Part shown: positions 53,850 to 64,000 of the stretch, piece after piece
Numbering within the stretch: the first letter of the stretch is position 1
How the letters are laid out: each line of letters starts with the position of its first letter
DNA from: Haemaphysalis longicornis
Taxonomy: Eukaryota > Arthropoda > Arachnida > Ixodida > Ixodidae
Assembly (NCBI GenBank): GCA_013339765.2
Contig: CM023457.1
Span: 74,129,287 to 74,193,286, forward strand
DNA: 64,000 nt
Direction: 5' to 3'
Program-made: the position numbers and the translations under genes
Notes under the pieces: generated by a model
Databases searched by the model: none
The model's input: only the letters and a program-made list of their open reading frames with translations
Told to the model about the DNA's origin: nothing

Positions 53850-54900
53850 GTTCTCTGCTATAAAACGTGGATGTGAGCGTGGTAGATGTGGTCAGAGTGG
53901 TGAAGGCGGAGCTTAGACTGCAAAGGAAAGACATCCTGATTCCCCAGCAATATTAGAGTTTTGACCAAAAAGGACTTGTTCGTTGATAGTGTGTGTTCGG
54001 TCAAGAGAGTACGTGGAGCATCTGTCTCTGGAAAGTTTTCAGGGGCTCATGATTGCCCTCTTTGCTCGAGTAATGCCTTGGTGTTGCCTATGGCCTGTTA
54101 CAGGGTGTCCTACTGTTCCACAGACGATCTGTTGCCTAGAAATGGGGGGAGGCCGTCCGCACGAAAGGCATGACTGAGGTTGGAAATTCTATCCAAACTG
54201 ATGGATAGTTGAAACAGGCCGATATTGAATAGCAGTGGGAAGATCACCAGCTCGTGTGGTGCGCTTGGCCGATAAATACACAGAAGGCAACTTTATTAGT
54301 CACGGGATGGTTGGGACGAATCATCCGCTTCGGTCCAGGAAGCCGCTGAGGGCTCTGATGATATTGGCGGCCATTTCTGGTTGCTCATTAAAATTTCCTG
54401 CAACATTCAGCCACTCTGTGGTGTATTTGTATGGTTCGGAGGAGTGAGGAATTTCTCGCGGCGGAGACAACCAGGGCCTACCATCGCCCTACAATTGCTA
54501 TAAAATTTGCGCACGTACTGGTATGCAAGGTTTACAGAGTGAGTTTGCTGCAGTTCGCTTTGGATAGTATTGTGGGTGAAGTCATCGGAAGCTCTCTTGA
54601 CATCGAGTGCCACTATGGAGTTCGGGTGGACATTCCTAATCGGATTGATTACTTGCTGCTTAAATTGAATGAGAGCATCCTTAGCGGACGGTTATGCGCC
54701 CCGTATCCGTACACTGAGGTGTAATCTTCAAGTGAGGATGCCAATTCACCGTTTGCTCGTATAACTTGCCAAGGCGCGAGACTACCCTTATTAGATGGAG
54801 GTTGGCTCGAGCCAGGTGTTTCTGTGGCTTCGATATGGACTTCTCAATGCTTAATGTTGGATCTGAATACAGTTCTCCTTCCTTCTTCTCCTCCTCATTC
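53850..54900 (-). mobile_element. LINE-Q reverse transcriptase remnant (N1-like)
   Basis: The minus strand shows SIVALDVKRASDDFTHNTI (motif A) and YQYVRKFYSNCRAMVGPG (54613-54450). Then PLLFNIGLFQL at ~54240 (motif B end) and ISNLSHAFRADGLPP, a degraded YADD box. Linker-like sequence extends to ~54900. Stops throughout. Confidence 0.6.
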
Positions 54901-55639
54901 CTCCGTGGTGCGGTGACACTGCCAGATATCTAAAGAATGTTTTAATAGTTCGGGAGCGGAGTCCGGTCCACTGCAGTTAGTTTGAAGGACAATGTGTTGT
55001 AGATGTGGTAATGGCCAGATGAAGTGTTTCTACTTAGCTGAGCCGGGGCCCTTTGTTGTGGCGCTTGAGTAAAAGGTCCTATTTCCATGTTGGATTGTTT
55101 CTGGTACCGCATGTAGTTGGTTCAGGAGGCAGAGTTTCTATTACCGATTATCTTCACTTTAACTTCCATAAGCAGCATGCGGTTGTTCTACCACAGTTGC
55201 AGTAACTCTACGTATGTTCTATTGTATTTTTCTGGCTTAGATTAGAACCTTTCGGTGACCTTTGAATGTACCATTTTCGACGTGTGCACAAGGTTGCTTC
55301 CAGTCAAACCAGCTGTTAGTTGGTAGCCGCGCAAAATAGTCGGCAGCCAGGGAGGACAATTCTGAGTATTTTTTTCAAATAAAATCATCAACTACGAGAG
55401 TTCTCGATGCTGGGGCCACAATAAAAAAGCCGTGGCTCGGCTTGACTGAGAGAGTGCCCCTTATACAAAGCAAAAAATAGCAAACGCATCAGAAACTTAA
55501 ATGCGTGTGAATTTCACACAACTATACAAATTAGGCAAAACAAAGTAAATTTCACACAACAGTGCAAATAAACGTACTATGCAGATACGCAGAAGTACAC
55601 CGGCACATTCAGGTTGAATTTCTATAAAAATTAACAGTC
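54901..55639. other. No recognisable feature
   Basis: AT-rich sequence without credible ORFs. It may include LINE-Q 5' sequence or the far end of the CR1-b 3' UTR. Confidence 0.3.
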
Positions 55640-55890
55640 AGCAACAATCAATCGGTACGTAGGTTTCTGCAAACAAATAAAAAAAGTAAACCGAAATAAA
55701 GGACAACTTTTATGTACCTGGAATATTGTAGCAATGTTTTAACTTTGTTAATGAACACCTGACGTGTTCAGTAATTGAGGAAGCTGGTAACACCACATCT
55801 GCAGGCCGTAATTTGTACGGCAGTAGGGGACATTCGAAATATCAAAATTACGCGTAGCGTAGTTTTTTTTTGTTAAACTTTGTGATAACC
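55640..55890 (-). other. CR1-b C-terminal end and 3' UTR (beyond the LTR insertion)
   Basis: Joining 60228 to 55890 on the minus strand gives ...YMNKIADLGYHKV-stop, restoring a sensible LINE C-terminus, then AT-rich 3' sequence. The short word aacc/acc occurs at both edges (55887-55890, 60227-60230), fitting a small LTR-element target duplication. Confidence 0.55.
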
Positions 55891-56136
55891 CCGCAATAGT
55901 GGCGGGGACAATCCCACGGGATGGACATGTGAGGATGAAGATGCCGGGTGAGAATGAAGATGCGGCGCGACATGAGCGAGATTAGAATATGGCGGACTCG
56001 GCTCGGACTAGGTGTACACAGCCGGATCGGCTGAGGAGTGGACCTCGACGGAACAGGACTCCCAGTAAAGGTGTGGTTTAGGGGGCGCAGTGTCTTCCTG
56101 GGGAATCGCGGCTGGGTGCAAGAACCTGGAACCACA
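55891..56136 (+). repeat. 5' LTR
   Basis: 246 bp ending in accaca, matched closely by the 3' LTR at 60005-60227 (gtgcgcagccggatcggctgagg and ggcgcagtgtctt are shared). The start is taken from the 3' LTR (tggcaatagtggcgg, 57871); the 5' copy reads ccgcaatagtggcgg, so the expected TG start is mutated here. Confidence 0.75.
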
Positions 56137-56137
56137 T

Positions 56138-56158
56138 TTGGCGCCCTGAACGTGGGGC
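56138..56158 (+). promoter_or_regulatory. Primer-binding site
   Basis: TTGGCGCCCTGAACGTGGGG starts one base after the LTR. TGGCGCC followed by an ACGTGGGG word is the usual form of tRNA 3'-end complements in arthropod Gypsy-type elements. Which tRNA is used was not determined. Confidence 0.6.
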
Positions 56159-56380
56159 CGGCCGTGGTTCCTGAGAAGGGCATTGTGGTCTTCTTCCTCT
56201 TTTTTGTATTCCGCGGTGGACGTTTTGCGGGGCGAATTCCATTGGCGTTTTTTTCGTGACCGCTGGTATTTTTGGTAGTCCTTCTCCTATTTTCAGGTGC
56301 CTTTTTAGTGGCGTGGGTAAACAACCATTTTTGTTCCTCGATTCTCTTCGCAACGTGCGAGAGCATTTCGTCCCAGGGTC

Positions 56381-57021
56381 ATGTCTGGCCGTGGAACCGC
56401 AACCCGTCGGAGCCCCTTGGTGGCTCCGCGCGAGCCCGCAAGGAATGCGGACGCCACTGGGCTCGTCAGCGTGCTCCGCCCAATCATGAACCTCTGCGAG
56501 AACCTCACGAACCGGCTGGCAGGTCTCGGGCTAGAACGCGCTGGGTCTGAACACGGACCATCGTTCCAGCCTAGCATTGCGGTGCCACAGTTCACGGGCT
56601 ACGATGACCGCAAGACAGTTGCGGACTGCCTGTGTGACCTCACCGTATACAAGGCGGCGTCGGGTGCCTCCGACGAAGCCGTCCTGGCCCGCGTCCTGCC
56701 TGTTGCTCTGGAGAGATCCGATGGTCGCTGGTGGCGTCTGCAGGCTCCGTTCGCGTCTTGGGCCGACTTCGAGGGGCGCTTCCGCGAGGAGTTCCTGCCC
56801 CAGACTACGACTGCCGCATCCGCCGTGAGTTGGAGGCACGTAAGCAGCACCCCCGCGAGGGCTTGCTCAAATACATTCGAGCTATCCAGGAGCTCTTCAA
56901 ACAAGCTATCCCGGGTGCATCTGACGCAGAAATGGTGCGGCACGTCTTACGACGATGCCGCCCGTGCTTCAGACATTACTTACGTGGTCGGGAGTACTCG
57001 AGCCTGAAGGAGATGGTTTGA
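56381..57021 (+). pseudogene. gag (capsid-like) of the LTR retrotransposon, one frameshift
   Basis: MSGRGTATRRSPLVAPRE opens the frame. The capsid-like part reads VPQFTGYDDRKTVADCLCDL and WRLQAPFASWADFEGRFREEFLP, the W..F...F...F pattern of retrotransposon gag. A +/-1 shift near 56820 then continues as CRIRRELEARKQHPREGLLKY and EMVRHVLRRCRPCFRHYL. It would form the particle that packages element RNA. Confidence 0.72.
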
Positions 57022-57359
57022 TAAGGCCGGTCAATTGAGGAAGCTCTTATATAGGATCTGAAATGTGTACCCCTCCGCCACTAGGGGAAGCTATCGAGCC
57101 AGCTTGTGCATGGAGAGACACCTTTGATACTTCGCCAGAGCGAAGTCCACAGCCGCGTACAGCAGCGGCGGGCTTAAAGTACCCCCGGGCCCTAGATCCT
57201 TCTGCACTTGGCGACAGGCAGTTGGAGCGCGGAAGACCACTAGATGCTGCAGCCCATGGCAGGAACTCCCCGCAGCGGTTTTAGCCAGGGTTCCTGCGTT
57301 GGGAAAACAGGCCCTCTTTACTGGCAGGCTCACCGCTCCCCGACCCGGGTCTCTCCATT

Positions 57360-57587
57360 TTGGGTCGGCAACGGAATCCCCTGAACTCCAGAGGTCCTTC
57401 TCGTCCAGTTGTCGAGACGGGAGGGTTGCGAGGCGACGTGCCTGACGGAAATAAAGCTGGTGGCTGTTACCAATGTGGACAGCCAGGACACGTTCGTCGT
57501 GAGCTTCCCCGTGTGATGGCTGGTCACCGAAATACAAATAGCCATCGAGATGAGGATAATGCAGCCCGAGGCAATGATGGTGACTAA
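57360..57587 (+). pseudogene. Zinc-knuckle (nucleocapsid-like) region
   Basis: GGCYQCGQPGHVRREL at ~57460-57505 has the first three ligands of a CX2CX4HX4C knuckle; the last Cys is replaced by Leu. Flanking sequence is basic and Gly/Arg-rich. In frame with the downstream protease but separated by a stop at 57585. Confidence 0.6.
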
Positions 57588-57629
57588 CCCGTCGGCGAGG
57601 GTCGCAGAATTGGCTGGAGGCGAGGACTG

Positions 57630-57890
57630 GTGTTTTTACCCACTGCTTGCCATGTTGAAGCGCGCGCACAGCCCATAGAATCGCATGTTTGTGTTCACGT
57701 GCTTGGAACAGAGGTTGACGTATTAGTTGACACTGGCGGCAGTTTGCCACTAATTGGAGATGCAGTCTTTGAACTCTGCCGAGTACGTGGTGTCAAGTTG
57801 CGCAAATGCAGCACCCGGTTGCAGGTGGCCAATGGTGCTGTTGAAGGGCGTGGGGGGGAGTGGGGTAATCTGGCAATAGTGGCGGGGGAC
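57630..57890 (+). pseudogene. Aspartic protease of the LTR retrotransposon, truncated
   Basis: EVDVLVDTGGSLPLIGDAVF carries the D-T-G active site (residues 34-36) of retroviral-type proteases. VKLRKCSTRLQVANGAVEG fits the following strands. It ends in the purine tract and LTR, so the C-terminal part and all of pol are missing. The frame-open end LAIVAGDNPD is LTR-derived. Confidence 0.7.
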
Positions 57891-57897
57891 AATCCCG
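57871..57897 (+). repeat. 3' LTR, first 27 bp
   Basis: tggcaatagtggcggggg and acaatcccg match the 5' LTR start. The last 14 bp (gggggacaatcccg, 57884-57897) recur at 60005-60018 as the L3 target duplication. Confidence 0.72.
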
Positions 57898-60004
57898 ATT
57901 GATTGATTGATTGATTGATTGATGAGTATGCTTAATGGCGCAAGGGCTTCTAGGCCAAAGAGCGCCAAAACAAGGATGTGTTAACGTCACAGGTAAAATA
58001 TATGCTGCATGATTTTGTTAAAAGTTGGTTATGTAAAATTGGTGTATAGGGCCAATGATTGTCCGTAAAAAGTGAATAAAACTAGCTGTGATAATATAAA
58101 AAGATTTGGGCAAGAAATCAGGGTGCCTCAGGAAGAGTCTGCCTAGGACAAAAAGGATGAGGCCCCTGAGCGTCACGGGAAAGTACTTTAGCAGTGTACT
58201 CATTACTGACGGACAAGCTGGGGTCATGTGCGATAAGAAATTTTTATTATAAATCAACCTCGGCCAAGTAGTCTAAACTTTTTTGAAACTGATTATTCCT
58301 TCATCCGAGAGAAAGTGCCCGGGTATAGTGGTATGTGCTGTGTGTATATACTAGCGAAGTGCGTTTGCTTGATTGTTTCGATTGACTTACATTCAATTAG
58401 GATACATAGTACAAAAAGATCTCCTCCACATTTGTCACATGTCGGTCATGGTGTTCCATTTAAGAGGTATCCTTGTTTGCCATGTGTGTGCCCTATCCTC
58501 AAACGACACAGAGCAACTTCTACATACTTGTGTAGTTTTTCGGCTGTGTCTACCTATTTGTGGTTTAATTGCATGGAGTTTGTTTTCGGTTTGCGTGTCC
58601 CAGTGTTTCTGCCAGCGTTCCTGCACGTTTCTTTTAATGAGCGATTTCTGGTCACAGTAAGGCACTAACATTATGTCGATATTTTTAGGAAAAGCAGCAA
58701 CTGCTGCCTCCCTACCAGCAGCCTCATTTCCTGCTTTTCTACAATGCCCAGGAACCCAGCAGACAGTAATTTTGAGCCTTATGAAATATGCTGCCACGAT
58801 AGCGTTTATGAGCGAATTGAGGACTGCGTTCTTATGCGGCTTCGCTAAGGACAGGGCTGTCACCACACTGAGAGAATCAGTGTATATGACCGAGCAAACT
58901 ATTTTGTTCTGTATTATGTGTTCTATTACCAGTGAAATGGCTTGCGCTTCACCTGTGAAAATGCTACTGCAAGGATTTAGGATTTTTGAAGCGCAGAGGT
59001 TTGGTTCATGTACGACCCATGACACTGCAGAATTTTTTTTGTACGCGTCTGTATAAAACTCTTCACATTTATATTTATACTGAAGACTTAAAAAGTGCTG
59101 TTGAATGAAGACACTAGGTGATTTGTCTTTGTTTATGCTTGCAAAAGACATGTCGCATGCTACAGGCGCTGGCTTCCATGGGGCTATAACGACAGCTAAA
59201 GAGGTTTTGTCCAAGTTGGAGGCTAGAGTATTTACTGTTATTGCATAGAGCGGCGGAAGTGACGGCCACTTAACGAACAAAGATACAGTGGATGTGTCAT
59301 GAATTAGGGATTTGGACGGGTGCTTTATGACTGAGGTTGTTTTACAGCATGTAACAAGGAGGTGTAAGCATGCTGGTTTTCCAATGACCACATGTCAGAT
59401 TCTACATACAAACTTTCTATCGGGCTCGTACGAAACGCACCCGTCGCCAACCGCAGGCCTAAATGATAGACAGGGTCCAGTAGTATCCTAGCAGCTTTTG
59501 GGGCTGACTGATACACTAGGCTACCATAATCAAGCCTCGATCTTACGAGGCTGTTGAAATTTTTCAATAAACATCTTCTGTCCAGGCCATATGACTGACG
59601 TGACAGAATAAGAAAACGAGGGATTTCTTCAGGTCTTGTGAACAATTGAGCAGAAATTGGTAAGAGAGCAATTACTTCCGTGTGAGCCCTCTTCAGGGCT
59701 CGATCGTTTGGTTGGGGGGTTTAGAATAGACCATACGCTATAGTATACAGCAGAGAACGGGGGTACTTTTTTCTCAAGCCTTACCCTGTTAGCTAGAGAG
59801 GACTCGGAGCTCCCTGCCTGGTAAACAGACAGGGACCCCATCCGCAGGAGCTTGACCTGGGCTCCGATGGCCACCGTTTGAGTTTTCTACCCTTCACCTT
59901 GGAACTCATTACCGCGGTCGGTTACAGCGTGAGTATGCGGGCTCGGTGCCCGCGGTGTTGTCAATACCGTCACCAAGATTGCTCAAGGTGCCGCGTTCTG
60001 GGGG
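57898..60004 (-). mobile_element. LINE 'L3', internally deleted I-like LINE with TSD
   Basis: 5' UTR from ~60004 (cagaacgcggcaccttgagcaat, matching L1/L5) to ~59640, then a direct join to the RT thumb, RNase H (58435-59391) and 3' UTR (gcgccattaagcatactcatc). The tail is (TCAA)n at 57921-57898. ORF1, endonuclease and RT palm are missing. A perfect 14-bp duplication flanks it (57884-57897, 60005-60018), so the insertion itself is clean. Confidence 0.85.
58435..59391 (-). CDS. RNase H ORF of L3, 318 aa
   Basis: Open throughout, with the RNase H motifs CEEFYTDAYKK (Asp), FTGEAQAISLVI (Glu), SVIYTDSLSVVTAL (Asp) and CWVPGHCRKAGNEAAGRE (His). The last acidic position is Glu, the same variant as in L1 (GNEVAEE). 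The remainder is C-terminal LINE sequence (ENKLHAIKPQIGR) ending out of register before the CCHC region. It would remove RNA from the RNA:DNA hybrid. This is only the 3' fragment of a LINE ORF2, and its Met is probably not a native start. Confidence 0.6.
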   Translation of the reverse strand: MVIGKPACLHLLVTCCKTTSVIKHPSKSLIHDTSTVSLFVKWPSLPPLYAITVNTLASNLDKTSLAVVIAPWKPAPVACDMSFASINKDKSPSVFIQQHFLSLQYKYKCEEFYTDAYKKNSAVSWVVHEPNLCASKILNPCSSIFTGEAQAISLVIEHIIQNKIVCSVIYTDSLSVVTALSLAKPHKNAVLNSLINAIVAAYFIRLKITVCWVPGHCRKAGNEAAGREAAVAAFPKNIDIMLVPYCDQKSLIKRNVQERWQKHWDTQTENKLHAIKPQIGRHSRKTTQVCRSCSVSFEDRAHTWQTRIPLKWNTMTDM

Positions 60005-60227
60005 GGGGGACAATCCCGCGGGATGGACATGTGAGGGGTGAGGATGAAGATGCGGCGTGACATGAGCGAGATGAGAACATGGCGGACTCGGCTGGGACTA
60101 GGTGTGCGCAGCCGGATCGGCTGAGGAGTGGGCCTCGACGGAACAGGACTCCTAGTAAAGGTGTGGTTTAGGGGGCGCAGTGTCTTCTTGGGGAACCGCG
60201 GCCGGGAGCAAGAGCCTCGGTACCACA
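60005..60227 (+). repeat. 3' LTR, remaining part after L3
   Basis: Continues from acaatcccg through gatggacatgtgagg, the shared middle, and ends gtaccaca at 60227. Runs to about the same total length as the 5' LTR once L3 is removed. Confidence 0.78.
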
Positions 60228-62127
60228 ACCTAAATCGGCTATTTTGTTCATGTACGTGTTTTTATTTTTCAGAGATGTCCTGTACGGGTGGACTAGTTGC
60301 GGCTTGTAAAGGTCATTTCCAGGCGTAATTGCTAAGGACCTGAAAATTAAGGCTGTGTGTGCGTCGTAAGGGGCCTGCGCCACTATGCGGAGTGTGTCTT
60401 TTGTATTAGCATCAAATTTGATGCGTTTGAGCCGGTATTGGTACCCCACACCCGACAGTAGAAAATGTTGGATAGAAATAAAGTGTTGTAAATTATCACC
60501 TTAACTGATGCTGGTACGAAAAAACGAATTCTAGATAGCATGCCTGTTATCCTAGACACTGTGCCTTTTACTTTATCAACAGGGAAATCCCTAAGAATGT
60601 TTCCTTAAAATATTACGGCTAAGCTTTTTACCGATTGACCAACTTCAATGCACTTTGCATCAAGCATAAATGGGGGTGATGAGCACAATGCTTTATTTTT
60701 GAGACTGAATAATACAGCCTTTATTTTAATAATATTAATTTTTAAGGAAGAACTCTTGCTCCAGGGATATAATCGCGCAAGAGTTTTGGTGGCTTTTTTT
60801 TGTTATATCTGAAATATTTGGGCCACAAAAAGTAGGGTTAAATGGTCAACATATATAACAAATTTGTCTTTTTCGTCAATGCGGACATCATCATTAATAA
60901 AAATGTTGAATTGCAATGGGTCAAGTATACTGTTCTGTAGCACACCTGAACGAATGAGCTTTGTATCGGAATGGTAGCCGTTAACTGCAACCTGTTGTTG
61001 TCGGTGCTTTAAATATGACTTGAAAAGTCGCAGGAAGTATCCCCGAGAGCCGTAGCGCTCCGGCTTTCAGCATACACTTTCTTGAATAATGCAGTAGAAC
61101 GTTTTTAAATATTCCATTAATATTCCGAGTGTATAAAAGCGTTCCTCAAACGAGTTTAAAATAATCTCTTTTTCCGATAACAGTGCCGATTCTGTAGACT
61201 TCCCTTGCGTAAAGCCCAACTGGAAAGGTATTAATCATGTTTGTTCAAGAAACCAGTCATCGTATGATATAATCGTTTTTCAATACATTTGAGAAAAATT
61301 GGAACTTTATATATAGGCCTGTAAATAGATAGTTTATTTTTATCTCCGGCCTAAAGATCGTAGTGACTATAGGAATCTGAAGTTTTTTTTGGAAATATAC
61401 CCCATGAAAAGAATAGGTTTATGATACATTCAAACAGGGAAACAAATATACCGGATACATGCTTCAGAGGTGGTATTTGCAGCTCATCAATAACACAGCT
61501 TTTGCTGTTGTTAAGTAGTTGCTGCGTTCTGCGCACGTTCTCGGTGGTCACGGGGCTTAAAATGCTGTAATAATGACTTTCCGTCCCACGTATTTCATAG
61601 AGCTGCGAGAATTAGGAATATTCGGAGCAGACACGAACAAGGTGTTGAAAGTGTCCGCTAAATCTTTACCTTCTACAATGTTGCTATTTACACTTACCTT
61701 ATCGCAATTAGGGTTATGGGTGGGATTTATTAGGTTGTTTAAGCATTTCCAGACAATGTCTGTTTTTTATTTACGTCTTCATAGAACAAAGTGTGCATGT
61801 ACGCTCTCTTTGCGCTGCGTGTCATCGAACTAGCCTTCTTCCTGCAGGCATTAAATCTACAGAGGTGATCTGGTTTTCTAGTTTTTAGAAATTGTTTGTA
61901 CATTGCGTCGTTAGCTCTTATTGCCTTGAAGCCTTCTTTCCACATCCATGGTTTCTGCGCCTTCGATGGTTGCTTTCTCTTCTCCTAAGGGAATCAGTTC
62001 TTGTATATTTTTTCAAATGACTTAAAAAAAGGCTGCATATGACTCATTGGGAACTAACAGTGCACATACGTCGTCCCACGCAAATTCCTGAAGTTTGCTC
62101 TTAAACCTTTGTAGCGTATATTCGTTG
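60228..62127 (-). mobile_element. CR1-like LINE 'CR1-b', 5' region missing
   Basis: Minus strand: EN-RT linker (FKSKLQEFAWDDVCALL, ~62100; ANDAMYKQFLKTRKPDHL, 61900), RT (61350-60700) and a C-terminal end (KDTLRIVAQAPYDAHTALIFRSL...NDLYKPQLVHPYRT, 60400-60250), continuing at 55890 beyond the LTR element. It is bounded at 62128 by the 3' end of L4, which may be inserted in it. No RNase H was seen. Confidence 0.7.
60700..61350 (-). pseudogene. Reverse transcriptase of CR1-b
   Basis: In pieces: KVPIFLKCIEKRLYHTMTGFLNKHD, then FGFRKGKS-like WALRKGS, IHSEY region, YLKHRQQQVAVNGYHSDTKLIRSGVLQNSILDPLQFNIFIND (motif B region) and KFVIYVDHLTLL, where the ADD box reads VDH. Heavily frameshifted. Confidence 0.6.
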
Positions 62128-62319
62128 ATGATGGTTGGGTGTTTATGGCACACGGCAAGACAGGCAAAGAGCGCCAAAATAATGTTCATGTATAACGAAT
62201 GAAGATATCAACTCTAAAATCCCTCACCAAAAACAAAATAAAATCAGTAGAAGACAATGAGGGAGAGTGGTGTAAAAGGCCAGGGTGTGATAGTGCATGG
62301 CATAAAATTAGGTGAACAA

Positions 62320-63277
62320 CTACGCGTGATAGGAAATGACGTGTAAAAATTGGATTTCGCTTAGAAACTGAAAAGTGCGCTGTTGAAGTATTGTGGGATC
62401 ATCCGCTAAAAACAGTTCTGGGTGTAGTGGGATTTGTTTCCTGTATAATTGTGGGAAATGTTTGCGTCTTGTTGTATGGAGTGCTTTGCATGTTTTAAAG
62501 TGTGAATTACAGACAGGCCCTCGCCACACCTGCTACAAAGAGGTCTTGGAGATCCAGTGAGCAGATGGGAGTGTGTTGCGTGTGTGTGGCCTATCCGTAA
62601 TCTAGCTAGGGCAACTTCGATGAATCCGTTGTGTAAATCCGTATGTAACGTCCTAAGTGTGGTTTTACTAAGTGTAACTTGTTTTCTGTCTGTTCACTCC
62701 AGTCGGCATGCCATGTTTTGCGAAGGTGTTGTCCTATGTGTGGCTTGAGGTCGGTATAGCGCATTGTTGTTATGTCCACTGTATTTGTAAGTGCAGCAGT
62801 GGCGGCCATTCGATCCGCGGTCTCGTTCCCCGCGATTCCCGCATGGCCCGGAACCCAGCAATAGACAAGTTCAAACTTTTTTGCATACTTAGACATTATG
62901 ACACTACAAACTAAATTGACGATGGGTTTTTTGGGGGTCTCTGTGACGGTAAGGCATGCACAACGCTCTATCTGTAAAGATGACGCACTTAGGAATTTGT
63001 TTTTTTAAGAATGTGCTGAACGATGATTAAAATGCCATATGCTTCTGCTGGCTGAGAAGATAGTGGAGTGTACGCTCATGGTTCCGCAAGAAATAAAGTT
63101 AGGACCATGAGCACCACACGACCCCATAGTTAAAGTTTTCGAGGCATCACTATAAAATTCAGCACATTTATATTTATCCTGCAGCGACAAGAAGTGCTGC
63201 AGAATCGCACTTCTCGATACCCTGTTTTTACCCATTTTGATAAATGATAAATTACATAATACAGGTTGAATTGCCAC
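62320..63277 (-). pseudogene. L4 RNase H and C-terminal zinc region
   Basis: FYSDASKTLTMGSCGAHG (Asp, 63150), degraded Glu region, then KKFELVYCWVPGHAGIAGNETADRMA (62896-62820), TDLKPHIGQHLRKTWHADWSEQ and, in another frame, C-terminal TTRRKHFPQLYRKQIPLHPELFLADDP. Very similar to L5's, and broken by stops. Confidence 0.78.
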
Positions 63278-63561
63278 GATGGCAAAATTTCAGTAGTTGC
63301 TGATGTGTACGAGTCTAAAAGGAGATGGCGAGAGCCGATGTCTCCTGTCTAAGTTTGTGAAAAAGGCAGAGAAACAGATGCGCGATTTACAAAAGGTTTG
63401 GATAGGCATGTATCTTTAAGAGCCGGCCTAAATGGGTGACTATTTATTGAGGAGATATTAAAAGCGTATGGTAAATTCATGTTATTCGTTGATGCTCTAG
63501 GCACCATTTGTTGCATTCCATGTATAGGCTCTGCGCTGGGATAGTATGGAAAGCCATGAAG

Positions 63562-63858
63562 CTAGGCGAAACACCGTGCGTGCAGCACTGGATCACGCAT
63601 CTTGAGTGCTGGTTGCCTGGCCGACCCGTACTCGACACTGCCATAGTCCAGCCGACACCCCACCAAGGCAAAATAGACACGCAGGAGGAGGTCCTTCTCT
63701 GCACCATTACACTGGTGTGACAGCACCTTCAGGATGTTCATAGTTTTTAAGCATTTCTTTTTAAGTTGTTTCAGGTGTGGAACGAATGTGAGCTTTTTTT
63801 GAAACATAACACCTAAAAACTTGTGCTCCTCTTTTACCGGAATGAAGTCACCATGCAA
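63562..63858 (-). pseudogene. L4 RT thumb
   Basis: FIPVKEEHKFLGVMFQKKLTFVPHLKQLKKKCLKTMNILKVL, then DYGSVEYGSARQPALKMRDPVLH, corresponds to L1 28150-28440 and L5 ~41700-41900. It sits between the RT palm (outside or at the window edge) and RNase H. Confidence 0.75.
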
Positions 63859-64000
63859 TTTTAGGTCAGGTCTGGGGAGATTCCGCGCCTCTTGGAGAAT
63901 ACAACACAGGTACTCTTAATAGGATTAACTTCAAAACCATTTTTATCTGCCCAGACAGCAAGCTTGGTGTCCCTAAGCTGAACTTGTCGTTCACATAAGA

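Larger units (their letters stand above)
55891..60227 (+). mobile_element. Short-LTR retrotransposon (gag-protease only), 3' LTR split by LINE L3
   Basis: 5' LTR 55891-56136, primer-binding site at 56138, leader, gag (56381-57021), zinc-knuckle region (~57459), protease (57630-57890), purine-rich tract (57847-57865), and a 3' LTR beginning at 57871. The 3' LTR is cut at 57897 by L3 and resumes at 60005, ending at 60227. RT, RNase H and integrase are absent between protease and the purine tract, so this copy is non-autonomous. Element type is probably Ty3/Gypsy-like from gag and PBS; without pol this stays tentative. Confidence 0.78.
62128..64000 (-). mobile_element. LINE 'L4' (I-like), 3' part, continues past the window
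   Basis: 3' end gatgatggttgggtgttt at 62130, as in L5, then 3' UTR, C-terminal CCHC region, RNase H and RT thumb up to 64000. It is the cleanest reference for the L5 3' UTR, where it lacks the 594-bp insertion. Confidence 0.82.

Noticed and set aside
57893..57922. Simple GATT repeat as an independent microsatellite
   Set aside because: It is the (TCAA)n tail of L3 on the minus strand, directly at the target duplication.
1..64000. CRISPR arrays, bacterial operons, rRNA genes
   Set aside because: No regularly spaced short repeats, no operon-like runs of full-length genes and no rRNA signature were seen; the content is eukaryotic repeat DNA.

Overview
This window looks like repeat-saturated, non-coding chromatin from an arthropod nuclear genome, most likely a hard tick (Ixodidae). 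That assignment is inference. It rests on Penelope-like elements (PLEs), RNase H-bearing LINEs, CR1-like LINEs and a tRNA-derived SINE whose sequences resemble those I know from ixodid ticks. I recognise no intact host protein-coding gene, rRNA, CRISPR array or prokaryotic feature. Nearly all coding potential belongs to transposable elements, most of them broken.

Layout. 1-1351: tandem array of ~480-bp units, each with one tRNA-Arg(TCT)-like gene. 1386-11930: a PLE-1 complex, with a minus-strand copy A joined head-to-head to a plus-strand copy B, followed in tandem by copy C. PLE-1 carries an SGNH/GDSL-hydrolase ORF upstream of its RT/GIY-YIG ORF. 11985-22000: fragments of several LINEs, two SINE copies, a GAGCCG-rich repeat block and unexplained sequence. 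22980-31812: a minus-strand RNase H LINE ('LINE-S') cut in two by a plus-strand I-like LINE ('L1', a local label, unrelated to mammalian L1). L1 itself holds a TIR element carrying a fragment of PIF1-type helicase. 31840-34200: CR1-like LINE. 36986-37158: SINE. 38055-51113: a second PLE family (PLE-2, minus strand), split by an I-like LINE ('L5', 39057-49562). L5 is split by a TIR element (45230-49037), which in turn contains another LINE ('N1'). 51113-52310: inverted PLE-2 ends. 53850-54900: LINE RT remnant. 55640-62127: CR1-like LINE split by a short-LTR gag-protease retrotransposon, whose 3' LTR is split by an I-like LINE deletion derivative ('L3'). 62128-64000: 3' part of another I-like LINE ('L4') running off the window.

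The elements can be ordered by nesting: PLE-2 is older than L5, L5 than the TIR element, the TIR element than N1; CR1-b is older than the LTR element, which is older than L3; LINE-S is older than L1, which is older than the helicase-bearing TIR element. Several boundaries are supported by target-site duplications read directly from the sequence. The most unusual points are the SGNH-hydrolase ORF linked to a Penelope-like element in two copies, the head-to-head dimers in two unrelated PLE families, and the regular tRNA-like array with a TATA motif fixed at -35. All family assignments come from reading motifs by eye; no alignment or search was run.
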